64,000 bases of DNA from positions 186,001 to 250,000 of the forward strand of contig CALXYM010000001.1 in NCBI GenBank assembly GCA_944392965.1, written 5' to 3'. Source of the DNA: an uncultured Spirochaetaceae bacterium (GTDB lineage: Bacteria; Spirochaetota; Spirochaetia; Sphaerochaetales; Sphaerochaetaceae). Under the pieces are notes generated by a model, which had not been told where the DNA came from, made no database searches, and saw only the letters and a program-made list of their open reading frames with translations. A program made the position numbers and the translations under genes. Of this stretch, positions 25,778 through 34,431 are shown piece after piece (positions within the stretch are counted from its first letter, which is position 1; each line of letters starts with the position of its first letter).

Positions 25778-26482
25778 TTGAATATCATCTTGTTTGAGAA
25801 TATTCCCTCTCTTATCCCCATAGGAGATGAGAGGGCAAAGCATATACTCTCCGTACTCCGTATGAAAAAAGGAGACAGGTTCAGGGCTGGCCTTATCAAT
25901 GGCAGGGAACTGATATGTACTATTGAGGATATCACGGATGATGGCATATTCGTATCCTCCGCAGAAGGTGATGACCTGAGTCATCTTTTCCCCCTTACCC
26001 TGATGCTTGCGGAGGTCCGTCCGATATCAATGCGGAGGATATTGAGGGAGGCTGTCAGCCTTGGTGTGGGGCATATAATGCTCCTGATCAGTGATCTTGG
26101 AGAGAAGAGCTATCGCGATGCCGGTCTTTATAAGAGCGGGGAGTATAAGAAGATCCTGATAGATGGTGCCATGCAATCCGGATTTACCGGTATTCCTCCC
26201 GTCTCGTTCTTCTCTTCCCTGGATGATGCGGTAAAAGCCGTTGCGAGTGACAGCAGGATCCTTCTTGATAACGTCATCGGCAGGGAAAGGCTTTCCAAAA
26301 TGAGACTCTCTGGTAGCGTAACGATTGCCATCGGGCCTGAGAGAGGCTGGAGTGAGAGGGAAAGAAATGTTATGCTGAAAAATGGTTTTATCCCCGCTTT
26401 GATGGGGAATAGGATTCTGAGAACGGAGACGGCGGCGGTCACAGCTACCGCCATGGCCCTTTCTGTGATGGATTTGATTTAG
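25778..26482 (+). CDS. rsmE: 16S rRNA m3U1498 methyltransferase
   Basis: SPOUT methyltransferase RsmE, 234 residues. The N-terminal PUA-like part includes HILSVLRMKKGDRF; the knotted catalytic domain shows IAIGPERGWSERE and NRILRTETAAVTATAMAL, both family signatures. Translation begins at TTG 25778, right after the malQ stop, so it is coupled to malQ. thyX follows 8 nt later. Confidence 0.93.
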   Translation: MNIILFENIPSLIPIGDERAKHILSVLRMKKGDRFRAGLINGRELICTIEDITDDGIFVSSAEGDDLSHLFPLTLMLAEVRPISMRRILREAVSLGVGHIMLLISDLGEKSYRDAGLYKSGEYKKILIDGAMQSGFTGIPPVSFFSSLDDAVKAVASDSRILLDNVIGRERLSKMRLSGSVTIAIGPERGWSERERNVMLKNGFIPALMGNRILRTETAAVTATAMALSVMDLI

Positions 26483-26490
26483 GAGGACAT

Positions 26491-27309
26491 ATGCATTCAA
26501 TAGTGCCTGAAGCTGAAAAGATATTGGACAAGGAGTTTCCCGTACTCGATCATGGGTTCGTACGTCTTGTCGATTATATGGGAAGTGACGACAGAATAGT
26601 ACAGAGCGCACGTGTAAGTTATGGAGAAGGAACCAAGACATATCGTCAGGACAAAGGGCTTATAAATTATCTGCTGAGAAACGATCACACGTCCCCGTTT
26701 GAGCAGGTCGTGTTCACGTTCCATCTGAAGATGCCGATCTTCGTTGCCCGCCAGTGGGTACGTCATAGGATGGGAAGGATGAATGAGATATCTGGCCGTT
26801 ATTCGGTTATGAAGGATGAGTGTTACATCCCTGATAAGGATCATATAGCTCTGCAGAGTGAGGATAATAAGCAGGGCAGGAAGGCAGAGGCTGTAGAAGA
26901 GGAAGTTGCTCTGAAAGTACAGCAGATTCTCAAGGATGAGCAGGATGTGATATTCAGGAACTATCATGAGCTGTTGGATATGGGAATTGCTAGGGAGATA
27001 TCCCGTATAGACCTTCCGCTCTCCCTTTATACCGAGTTCTACTGGCAGATGGATCTTCATAACCTCTTCCATTTCCTTGCGCTCAGAATGGATGGTCACG
27101 CACAGTACGAGATAAGGGTATATGCCAATCAGATATTCGAAATAGTGAAAGTGGTATGTCCTATTGCGGCGGAGGCCTTTGAAAACCATAAGCTTAACGG
27201 TGTAAGCCTCTCTGGAAAGGAGAAGGACGCCGTGAAGAAGATACTCTCAGGAGAGGAGAATCCTCTAAGTGGAAGAGAGCTTGAGATTTTCCTGGCTAAG
27301 TTGAATTGA
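26491..27309 (+). CDS. thyX: Flavin-dependent thymidylate synthase
   Basis: ThyX, 272 residues, makes dTMP from dUMP with FAD and methylene-tetrahydrofolate. The ThyX motif appears as RHRMGRMNEISGRYS, preceded by FEQVVFTFHLKMPIFVARQWV, and the C-terminal RMDGHAQYEIRVYA binds flavin and nucleotide. A strong AGGAGG lies before the ATG. It is last in the malQ-rsmE-thyX run and its 3' end overlaps the convergent radical SAM gene by 14 nt. Confidence 0.96.
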   Translation: MHSIVPEAEKILDKEFPVLDHGFVRLVDYMGSDDRIVQSARVSYGEGTKTYRQDKGLINYLLRNDHTSPFEQVVFTFHLKMPIFVARQWVRHRMGRMNEISGRYSVMKDECYIPDKDHIALQSEDNKQGRKAEAVEEEVALKVQQILKDEQDVIFRNYHELLDMGIAREISRIDLPLSLYTEFYWQMDLHNLFHFLALRMDGHAQYEIRVYANQIFEIVKVVCPIAAEAFENHKLNGVSLSGKEKDAVKKILSGEENPLSGRELEIFLAKLN

Positions 27310-28528
27310 TTTTCGCAAAGTAGTGTTTTCTCATATCGTTCTCGAAGTCCTTATCGCATTTGTATTCCCTCTTTAGGCAGGGCATCCATAGCGCGGGGTC
27401 TTCGAGACAGAGATATGTGAAGATGTTTTCTATGAAATCTGGGCTGAATGACGAGAAGAGGTGTGAGAACATCTCTTTTTTTATCTCGAACGGATATGAG
27501 TACTTTCCTGCTGTCAGCCTCTTCTCCATCTCGATGACTCGTGTCCTTACTTGCTTTTCCCTGATGAACCGGAGGTTCTCCCTGGTGAAGATCAGCGTGC
27601 CTGAGCTTATCATCAGGATCTCTGCGGGAGAGAAGCGTTTCTCTATTTCTTCAGCGATTCTCGAATACTCCTCCCTCCATCCCTTGAAATGGACCATTGG
27701 GTGGATGTGAAACCCAACAAGGGAGCCGTTGTCCCTAGCTCTTTGGGCACACTCAAGCCGCTTTAGAAGGGGAGCTGTTCCTCTCTCTTCCTTTTCTATT
27801 ATCGTTTCAGCGTTTAGCGACCATGTGAATATCATATTCCTTGGATATTTTCTCTTGAATACATCCTTATATGCTTTGCTTTTGAGCTCTATCACAAGAT
27901 TCGGGTGCTGCTCGGCGAAAGCGGCAAGATCGGAGAGGGTTGAATATTCATCCCCCAGAAATAGGGAATCAGAGGCCTGTCCCGTTCCTATATGCCATAT
28001 ACTGTCATCAAGATGGAGAGCACCTAGTTTCTCCTTCAGATTAGATACCACCTTTATTCTGTTCTTGTCGTAGAACGCCTGTACCGAACAGTATGAGCAG
28101 GAGAATGCACACTGTGTTATGACATCAAGAGTACTCAGTTTACAGCACCGTGTCTCCTCCCCATCTATGGGGCATGGACAGCGTCCGAATCCCAGTGTGA
28201 TGTCCTCCTGCAATACCTCGATCTTCCCTCTTTCCGGCTTCAGCGTGGGGAATGTCGAGTAATCGGTCTCCTCCCTCTCAAGTCTGTTCATCACCTCACG
28301 CATCGCAGTCATGAACGCATTTCTTCTCTGTCCCTTATCCTTTTTCAGAATCGTATTGATATCCACTTTTTCCCCTATGCTCTCTTCTGCAAAGAGCATC
28401 AGATCCACTTCGTTTTTTATCAATTCAAGCTGATTCTGTTCCGTAAGGTTGAAAAGCCCGATAAGCTCCTCTGTTTCCCTCTTTCTCTCTTCATTCAGGC
28501 TGTTTAAAAGGCTTTCTTTCGCGTTCAT
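27296..28528 (-). CDS. SPL-like radical SAM protein
   Basis: Radical SAM protein of 410 residues resembling the spore photoproduct lyase family. The cluster motif is CAFSCSYCS (CX3CX2C); before it lies a Cys-rich stretch CPCPIDGEETRCC not usual in plain SPL, and after it IWHIGTGQASDSLFLGDEY and the LVGFHIHPMVHFKGW block typical of the family. Spirochaetes do not sporulate, so it probably repairs another lesion or has another substrate. It is divergent from uvrC, 50 bp away, which hints at a DNA-repair role. Confidence 0.8.
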   Translation of the reverse strand: MNAKESLLNSLNEERKRETEELIGLFNLTEQNQLELIKNEVDLMLFAEESIGEKVDINTILKKDKGQRRNAFMTAMREVMNRLEREETDYSTFPTLKPERGKIEVLQEDITLGFGRCPCPIDGEETRCCKLSTLDVITQCAFSCSYCSVQAFYDKNRIKVVSNLKEKLGALHLDDSIWHIGTGQASDSLFLGDEYSTLSDLAAFAEQHPNLVIELKSKAYKDVFKRKYPRNMIFTWSLNAETIIEKEERGTAPLLKRLECAQRARDNGSLVGFHIHPMVHFKGWREEYSRIAEEIEKRFSPAEILMISSGTLIFTRENLRFIREKQVRTRVIEMEKRLTAGKYSYPFEIKKEMFSHLFSSFSPDFIENIFTYLCLEDPALWMPCLKREYKCDKDFENDMRKHYFAKINST

Positions 28529-28533
28529 TACGG

Positions 28534-28578
28534 AAATTCTATATTGCCAAAGTTTTTTCGTCCATATATCTTATTGCC
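28534..28578 (+). promoter_or_regulatory. Leaderless-type promoter of uvrC
   Basis: TTGCCA, a 17-nt spacer and TATCTT precede the uvrC ATG by only 6 nt, so transcription should begin at or next to the A of the start codon. No ribosome-binding site is present in that space. Confidence 0.55.
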
Positions 28579-30357
28579 ATGAGTGCACGAGATCAGGCAA
28601 GAAGTCTTCCGGATAACCCCGGATGCTATCTGATGAAGGATAAGAACGATGAGGTGATCTATGTCGGAAAGGCTAAGAACCTGAAACGCAGGGTGACCTC
28701 ATATTTCCTGCCGAACAGGGACTTGAAAACCACATGCCTGGTGGAGAAGATAGATCACATCGACTATATAATAACGGGTAATGAATATGAGGCTTTGATC
28801 TTGGAGAATAACCTCATAAAGAAATATACCCCTCACTATAATATCCTCTTAAAGGATGGCAAGAGTTATCCTGTGATAAAGATAACAAATGAGGATTTTC
28901 CTCGTATTTATAAGACGAGGCGTATCATAAAAGATGGCTCAAAATATTTCGGTCCATATGCCAAGCTCGGAGAACTTAACGCATATCTCGATCTCGTGTC
29001 TAAATCATTTCCGCTCCGTCTCTGCTCCGGACCTCTGTCTAAGAGGAAGGAGGCGTGTCTTTACTATCATATAGGTCGCTGCAGTGCACCTTGCATAAAC
29101 AAGATAAGCAAGGAAGAGTATGGGAAATACATAAAGTCCTGTGAGGACTTCCTCTCCGGAGATGACAGCTCGCTTATAAAACAGGTTGAGAAGGAGATGT
29201 ATGAGGCATCCAGGAATCTCGATTTCGAGACTGCTGCAAAAAAACGTGACGTTCTTGAGGCCTTGAAGGGAATGCAGGCTAATCAGATGGTCCAGGACTG
29301 GGAGGATGAGGAGAGCAGGGACTATGTCGCTATCGAGATGAGAAGTTATCTTACAACGGTCTCCATCATGCAGTTCAGGCATGGAAGCCTCATTGGAAAG
29401 GCCCTTTACCGCTCTGAGAGCTTAGGAGATGAGACCGAGACCCTATTTTCCTTCATCGTACAGTATTACTCAGATGGAGAGAGCCTTCCTCATGAGATCT
29501 ATGTCTCCCATGAGATAGATGCAGCCCTGATCGAGCGTTTCTTCAGTGAAAATTACAGCCATAAGGTACGTGTTCTTCTTCCACGTGACGGTAAACACTA
29601 CAGGATTCTTCGTCTTGCCGATGAGAATGCCACGAGAGATATAGAGAAGCGTCTGAAGGAGACTGATAACACTCCTGCACTGGAGATTCTACAGAAGGAA
29701 CTGAGGCTAGAGCGATTGCCTCGTCATATCGAGGGATTCGATATCGCACAGTTAAGTGGTAAATATACCGTTGCCTCTCTGATTGTGTTCAGGGATGGTA
29801 ATCCATCTAGAAGCGAGTACCGCCATTTCTCGATAAAAAGTCTGGAAGGGAAGATTGATGACTTTGAATCGATGAGAGAGGCTGTCAGCAGACGTTATTC
29901 CCGCCTTCTCGCAGAGGGAGCGGAACTTCCCGATCTGTTGATGATCGATGGAGGAAAAGGACAGGTGAATGCAGTAGTCGAGATTCTGGAGGCTCTTGGG
30001 GTTGCCGATAAGATTCCTGTAATAGGACTTGCAAAGGAGCATGAGGAGCTCGTACCTCCAAGAGAGGGGGAGACGATAAGGCTTCCTCATTCAAATGAGG
30101 GGCTCAGAGTTCTCATCGCAGTAAGGGATGAGTGCCATCGTTTTGCTACCTCTTTTAATCAGAGAATGAGGAGTAAGGAGGCTTCTTTCTCTCTTCTGCA
30201 GTCGATAGAGGGAATGGGAAAGAAAAGGAGCGAGAATGTGATGAAGGCCTTCGGTTCTGTTGAAAGAATCCTTTCCCTAAGTCCTGAGGAACTCAGCAAG
30301 GGCGCATCAATTCCTCTCGATGTTGCAAAAAGAGTATTACACAAACTTAACTTCTAA
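28579..30357 (+). CDS. uvrC: Excinuclease ABC subunit C
   Basis: Nucleotide-excision-repair nuclease, 592 residues. The N-terminal GIY-YIG domain (NPGCYLMKDKNDEVIYVGKAKNLKRR) makes the 3' incision; a Cys-rich stretch YYHIGRCSAPC and a UVR region (RNLDFETAAKKRDVLEAL) follow; the RNase-H-like domain with DMMIDGGKGQ-type LLMIDGGKGQVNA makes the 5' incision; and a helix-hairpin-helix pair (SIEGMGKKRSENVMKAFGS) ends it. Its 3' end overlaps holA on the other strand by 21 nt. Confidence 0.97.
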   Translation: MSARDQARSLPDNPGCYLMKDKNDEVIYVGKAKNLKRRVTSYFLPNRDLKTTCLVEKIDHIDYIITGNEYEALILENNLIKKYTPHYNILLKDGKSYPVIKITNEDFPRIYKTRRIIKDGSKYFGPYAKLGELNAYLDLVSKSFPLRLCSGPLSKRKEACLYYHIGRCSAPCINKISKEEYGKYIKSCEDFLSGDDSSLIKQVEKEMYEASRNLDFETAAKKRDVLEALKGMQANQMVQDWEDEESRDYVAIEMRSYLTTVSIMQFRHGSLIGKALYRSESLGDETETLFSFIVQYYSDGESLPHEIYVSHEIDAALIERFFSENYSHKVRVLLPRDGKHYRILRLADENATRDIEKRLKETDNTPALEILQKELRLERLPRHIEGFDIAQLSGKYTVASLIVFRDGNPSRSEYRHFSIKSLEGKIDDFESMREAVSRRYSRLLAEGAELPDLLMIDGGKGQVNAVVEILEALGVADKIPVIGLAKEHEELVPPREGETIRLPHSNEGLRVLIAVRDECHRFATSFNQRMRSKEASFSLLQSIEGMGKKRSENVMKAFGSVERILSLSPEELSKGASIPLDVAKRVLHKLNF

Positions 30358-31386
30358 TGGGGTATAAAGCTCTATCTTATTCTCTTTCGCCCCGTTTATG
30401 ATAATCGTATAGAGTATATCCTCAAAGAGTGCTTCTGCGTCACTTCCTGCTTTTTTCAGTTCGTTGTCAGAGATTATAAGGAACATTATGATTTTTTCTA
30501 TCTCCTCTTTCGAGTAGTTCCTCATCGCAAGGAAGATCCCGTCTCGACGGCGGAAATTGAATCCTTTCTGCGAAAAGCTCGAAGTCGTTATTCCATGGGC
30601 CTCCTTCTGTATCTCCTTATCTGTATAACCTTTTTCTTTCAGCATGATGGCGTTCTCTACGACTCTGAACTCACCAAGAAGCGTGGAGAGCGTTCCTATA
30701 AGTCGCATGGGGTCATTCAGCGCTATTGACTGGATTATCATGAGAGCCTCTTCCAGATCTCTTTTTGCGACGGCCTTGAAAAGGGTATATCCGTTCTCTC
30801 CTTTCTCCCTCGTGATAACCGATGATACGTCATCACCGTCTATCACCTTCTTATTTTCATCCTTACTTCTGTAGTATGAGCATATGAGCTCTATGAGGTT
30901 CTTCATCTCAGCCTTGTTGTTCTCAACTGAGGACATGATCTCCTCTATCGCATCCTCTGTAACCGCGAATGAGAGCCGGCGGAATGTGGTTTTTATCCAG
31001 TTTATCTTGTTACTTTCGAATTCCTCGTAGAATATCGTCTTCTCAATTCTTTTCTCCTCATCGGAGGAGAAGGGGGACGTGCTGTCGCTGGAGATCATTA
31101 TCAGGCTTACATCCTCTTCTGGAGTTTTGACATATTCCTTCAATCCCTTTACCAGGGGAGAGTCCTTTTTCGCAAGCTCAAGATGGTTAACCGTGATGAT
31201 GCGGTGTGATGAGAACAGGGAAGGCTGACGGAGTGTTGCGAGTATCGATGATGATGCATCATCCCCTGCGTAATAGCTTTCATCCTCCGCATCGGGGTAT
31301 TTTTCTCTCAGCGTTCTCCTTATCTCATCCAGTTTCTCTCTCTTATCGCCCTCTTCAGGACCTAAAAGCAGATATGCTTTCTCCAT
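30337..31386 (-). CDS. holA: DNA polymerase III delta subunit
   Basis: HolA-type clamp-loader subunit, 349 residues, that opens the sliding clamp. The N terminus YLLLGPEEGDKREKLDEI and the RQPSLFSSHRIITVNHLE segment are the usual degenerate AAA+ part, and the C-terminal collar region contains DPMRLIGTLSTLLGEFRVV. Similarity is clear but modest as is normal for this fast-evolving subunit. It lies 2 nt after the lexA-like gene on the same strand. Confidence 0.85.
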   Translation of the reverse strand: MEKAYLLLGPEEGDKREKLDEIRRTLREKYPDAEDESYYAGDDASSSILATLRQPSLFSSHRIITVNHLELAKKDSPLVKGLKEYVKTPEEDVSLIMISSDSTSPFSSDEEKRIEKTIFYEEFESNKINWIKTTFRRLSFAVTEDAIEEIMSSVENNKAEMKNLIELICSYYRSKDENKKVIDGDDVSSVITREKGENGYTLFKAVAKRDLEEALMIIQSIALNDPMRLIGTLSTLLGEFRVVENAIMLKEKGYTDKEIQKEAHGITTSSFSQKGFNFRRRDGIFLAMRNYSKEEIEKIIMFLIISDNELKKAGSDAEALFEDILYTIIINGAKENKIELYTPLEVKFV

Positions 31387-31388
31387 GT

Positions 31389-31955
31389 TTAATATCTCCT
31401 TATGCTCATCAAGAGGCGGGCATGAATTGTGACCTTGTTCGTCGTTGTCTTTCCCATCGTATCATTTTCTGGAATCAGGTCATAGAGACCATCGGGTCGG
31501 ATCAGGAGACGGCGGAGCATAAGAGTTTCCCGTTCTGCGGTGGAGCACAGTATTATCTCTCCGTTCTCTGCCGTATCCGTTTTCTGGAATATCCCTTCAT
31601 CCCCTGGAACGAGGCCGATGTTCTTCATCTCATCGGAGAATATCTGCATTGAGAAACAGGGGCGGTTTTCTACATCCTTTAGCCGTATATAACTGAAACC
31701 CTCATCTTCAAAGTGTGGAATCCTCTGATTGATGAGATCCTGTCTTTCCCCGTCAGAGAGGAGAAGTGAGCCGTCCTCGCTCTTTTTCAGGTATCCTTTC
31801 TTCTCAAGTGCCGCAACGACTTCGAATGATGCCCTCTTATTGAATGAGAAATGTCTTGAAATTTCTGAAATGGTCGGAAGTCTTGATGTGGATATGAACG
31901 TACTCATAAGGTAGTCCAATATCTCTTTCTGCCGTTTCGTAAGGGACTGCATCAT
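31389..31955 (-). CDS. LexA-like regulator lacking the protease dyad
   Basis: A 188-residue protein laid out like LexA: N-terminal winged helix-turn-helix (LTKRQKEILDYLMSTF ... LPTISEISRHFSF) and a C-terminal S24-type domain. In that domain the catalytic Ser of the GxSM motif is Glu109 (FSDEMKNIG) and the catalytic Lys of VKRL is Arg148 (LMLRRLL), and no Ala-Gly cleavage site is seen in the linker. It therefore should not self-cleave in the SOS response. It may be a stable repressor or respond to something else. It overlaps ptsH by 4 nt and precedes holA, suggesting one operon. Confidence 0.8.
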   Translation of the reverse strand: MMQSLTKRQKEILDYLMSTFISTSRLPTISEISRHFSFNKRASFEVVAALEKKGYLKKSEDGSLLLSDGERQDLINQRIPHFEDEGFSYIRLKDVENRPCFSMQIFSDEMKNIGLVPGDEGIFQKTDTAENGEIILCSTAERETLMLRRLLIRPDGLYDLIPENDTMGKTTTNKVTIHARLLMSIRRY

Positions 31956-32212
31956 TCAAACCTGTTCTTGAACAGTTCCTCAATGGTATCTGCCGCTGCC
32001 ACCTCATCATCTCCCTGACAGATGAGAGTCAATCTCGTTTTATAGGTTGCCCCGAGCGTTATTATTCCCATGATGCTTTTCGCGTTTATCCTCATGTTCT
32101 CTTTTTCTATTTCTATCTTGCTCTCGAATCTGTTTGCCGTCTCTGCGATGATGGATGCTGGCCGTGCATGTATTCCCGCTCTCGTCAGTACCTCAAGATT
32201 TCTTGTCGTCAT
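31952..32212 (-). CDS. ptsH: HPr-family phosphocarrier protein
   Basis: HPr of the phosphotransferase system, 86 residues. His15 in RAGIHARPAS accepts phosphate from enzyme I; Ser46 in NAKSIMGIITLGA is the regulatory site phosphorylated by HPr kinase. It overlaps hprK by 20 nt and is directly behind it, so kinase and substrate are made together. No PTS enzyme I or II is in the window. Confidence 0.94.
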   Translation of the reverse strand: MTTRNLEVLTRAGIHARPASIIAETANRFESKIEIEKENMRINAKSIMGIITLGATYKTRLTLICQGDDEVAAADTIEELFKNRFE

Positions 32213-33200
32213 AGCTCCCTTCCTTTAATGCGTCCGTATTATAGTACAGTTTCCTGGCTGCCTGACTCTCAAGCCATTTGAGTACGGACTGATCGAATTC
32301 CTTGGATGAGTAATATCCGAGCTTTTTAAGCCTTTCATTCCTTGCCGCCATCTCGATAAGGGAGGCCACGTTTCTTCCAAGGGACACGGGCAGAGTTATC
32401 TTAGGCAATGTAATACCCATGACGGATTCCGTCGCCTGATCGCCGAGCCTGTCGTAGTTCTTCTTCTCATCCCATCTTTCAAGGTGTATGAGGAGTTGTA
32501 CCTGTTTCTTTTCTCTGATCGCACCGACACCAAAGAGGTTGTGCAGGTTGATTATTCCCAACCCCCTTATCTCCATGTGATGTGCAAGCATCGGATTTTC
32601 CCCGCTTCCTATCAGATAGTTGTCAGAGAGCCTTCTGAGTTTTACAGTGTCATCACTTATAAGGCGGTGTCCCCGTTCTATGAGTTCAAGTGCAGCCTCA
32701 CTCTTTCCTATTCCGCTTTCTCCTGTGATGAGTATTCCTATTCCGAAGACTTCAACGAGTACCCCGTGTATGGTCTCCGTTTCTGCGAACACCTCGTCCA
32801 GCATCTGATAGGCTCTTCTGGAGAATACTGCGGAATCAAGGGGAGTTGTAAGTATCGATGTCGCACTCTTTTCCGCTATGTCTATAAAGTGTTCTGAGGG
32901 TTTTGCACCTCCAATGAATATCACGCAGGGTAGGTTATAGCTGAATAGCTTTTCTATGTTCTTCCAGTCATTGTTCTTTTCAAGCTGGCTCAGATAGGAC
33001 TGCTCTCCGCGCCCGAATAGCTGTATGCTGTCTCCGGAGAAGTCTACGAAGTAACCGGCGAGGGCCAGACCTGGACGGCTTATTTTATCCGTCGTTATCG
33101 CCCTTGAAAGTCCGCTTCTTCCTGCAAGACATTTCAACTGCAGATGATTGTGTTCTTTTAAATCAAGATCAAGAAGATCAAGGACTGTGAATTCACTCAT
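32193..33200 (-). CDS. hprK: HPr kinase/phosphorylase
   Basis: HprK, 335 residues, phosphorylates and dephosphorylates Ser46 of HPr and so senses metabolic state. The N-terminal domain carries the LVVxxG-like FTVLDLLDLDLKEHNHL; the kinase domain has the P-loop GESGIGKSEAALELIERGH followed by LISDD, and the C-terminal signature MEIRGLGIINLHNLFG. It heads the hprK-ptsH-lexA-like-holA run. Confidence 0.95.
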   Translation of the reverse strand: MSEFTVLDLLDLDLKEHNHLQLKCLAGRSGLSRAITTDKISRPGLALAGYFVDFSGDSIQLFGRGEQSYLSQLEKNNDWKNIEKLFSYNLPCVIFIGGAKPSEHFIDIAEKSATSILTTPLDSAVFSRRAYQMLDEVFAETETIHGVLVEVFGIGILITGESGIGKSEAALELIERGHRLISDDTVKLRRLSDNYLIGSGENPMLAHHMEIRGLGIINLHNLFGVGAIREKKQVQLLIHLERWDEKKNYDRLGDQATESVMGITLPKITLPVSLGRNVASLIEMAARNERLKKLGYYSSKEFDQSVLKWLESQAARKLYYNTDALKEGSYDDKKS

Positions 33201-33277
33201 GCTGAAATTATAGCATAATTATCGAGCCTGGACATTATATGGGGATATCTCAAAGACCTTGCTCCTTATAAAATAGA

Positions 33278-33302
33278 ACAGGACCGGTTCTCCCGGTCCT
33301 GT
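33278..33302 (-). terminator. Terminator after hpf
   Basis: A perfect 10-bp stem ACAGGACCGG/CCGGTCCTGT with a 5-nt loop lies just after the hpf stop; on the minus strand it is followed by TCTATTTTAT. It separates hpf from hprK. Confidence 0.75.
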
Positions 33303-33312
33303 CATTGATGGC

Positions 33313-33609
33313 TCATATACCCATCGTCTTCTCTTTCTCTTTTTTCGCAGCCGCCTGTATCTTGTCGGCTATCAGTTCAATTCCTTCATATAGTTCGTAG
33401 CAGTCCTGACTTACCACTTTTTCTTTTTTCCATGTGAAATGCATCATCGCATCTATATGGTAGCCGATGCCTTTTGTCTCTCTCTTTATTGCAATATCCA
33501 GATCATGCAGGTACTCATCGGCGAAAGAGAGTTTTTTCAGCTTCTTGTCAATGAAGTCTTTCGTTTCCTCGCTTGGCACGTAGTTGATTCCTCTAACAGT
33601 TAGATTCAT
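33313..33609 (-). CDS. hpf: Ribosome hibernation factor, short HPF type
   Basis: Short HPF/YfiA-family protein, 98 residues, that binds the small subunit of idle ribosomes. NLTVRGINYVPSEETKDFIDKKLKKL and the DLDIAIKRE strand are typical; it lacks the C-terminal dimerisation domain of long HPF. Placed between rpoN and hprK, it matches the conserved rpoN-hpf-PTS arrangement of proteobacteria. Confidence 0.92.
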   Translation of the reverse strand: MNLTVRGINYVPSEETKDFIDKKLKKLSFADEYLHDLDIAIKRETKGIGYHIDAMMHFTWKKEKVVSQDCYELYEGIELIADKIQAAAKKEKEKTMGI

Positions 33610-33780
33610 ACACGCTCCTCCTTTTCTACGCGAAGTATATCTTACTTTAAGTCTAACATGAGGAAATGGAGAATGATAGAAAAATATTTATAGTTTTAAT
33701 TAAGAGGTCTATTTATTCTTTCCTTGTGAAAAATGTTTTTCCTCCTGTTTCATGATAAAATAAAAGGGGAGGAGTACAAA

Positions 33781-34431
33781 ATGGATAGAGAAACTGTAGA
33801 CAGAACGATGAAAGCACTGAGGGCAAATGGATATGCTGTCACCCATCTGGATAAAAGAGATGAGGTGAGGGCATACCTTGAGTCTGTCATGAAAGAGGGG
33901 TCAAGCTGTGCCGTCGGAGGCTCTGTGAGTCTTGATGATTGTGATGTGTTAAGTCTTTTGCGATGTGGCAGCTATGAGTTCTATGACAGGTATGAGGAAG
34001 GTGTGGATGTGGAGGAGGTGTTCAGGAAAAGTTTTTCTGCCGATTACTACCTTGCAAGTGCCAATGCCATCACGGAAAAAGGGGAGTTGATGTTCATCGA
34101 TGGAAGAGGGAATAGGGTAGCTGCGATAACCTATGGTCCGAAGAAGGTTTTTCTCATTGTTTCTGTAAACAAGATATGCAGTAATTTAAAAGAAGCATGG
34201 CTGAGGTGTAAGACCATCGCATGCCCAAAGAACGCAAAGAGGCTCAACAAGGATACTTTCTGTGCAAAAAATGGAAGATGTATAAATACTGAGTTTAATG
34301 ATGATGATCTTCTTAACAGAGGAGTAAGGGGCTGTAAGAATACGATCTGCTCCTATACTGCCATAATGTCCCGGCAGATGGTAAAAGATAGGATAGAAGT
34401 GATTCTTGTAAATGAGGAGTGTGGATATTAA
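33781..34431 (+). CDS. LUD-domain (LutC/YkgG-like) protein
   Basis: LUD family protein, 216 residues. The fold's marks are the N-terminal helix MKALRANGYAVTHLDKRDEVRAYLESVM, VGGSVSLDDCDVLS and ANAITEKGELMFIDGRGNRVAAITYGPKKV. A Cys-containing C-terminal part (CKTIACPKNAKRL, CAKNGRC, GCKNTICSY) could bind a metal. LUD proteins take part in lactate use, but stand-alone members like this have no settled role. GGAGGAG lies 7 nt before the ATG. It sits on the opposite strand inside the otherwise continuous rpoN-hpf cluster. Confidence 0.85.
   Translation: MDRETVDRTMKALRANGYAVTHLDKRDEVRAYLESVMKEGSSCAVGGSVSLDDCDVLSLLRCGSYEFYDRYEEGVDVEEVFRKSFSADYYLASANAITEKGELMFIDGRGNRVAAITYGPKKVFLIVSVNKICSNLKEAWLRCKTIACPKNAKRLNKDTFCAKNGRCINTEFNDDDLLNRGVRGCKNTICSYTAIMSRQMVKDRIEVILVNEECGY

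Noticed and set aside
26027-26641. Long minus-strand frame of 204 codons opposite rsmE and thyX
   Set aside because: It is antisense to two well-supported genes and its composition (many His, Arg, Pro) is that of a shadow frame.
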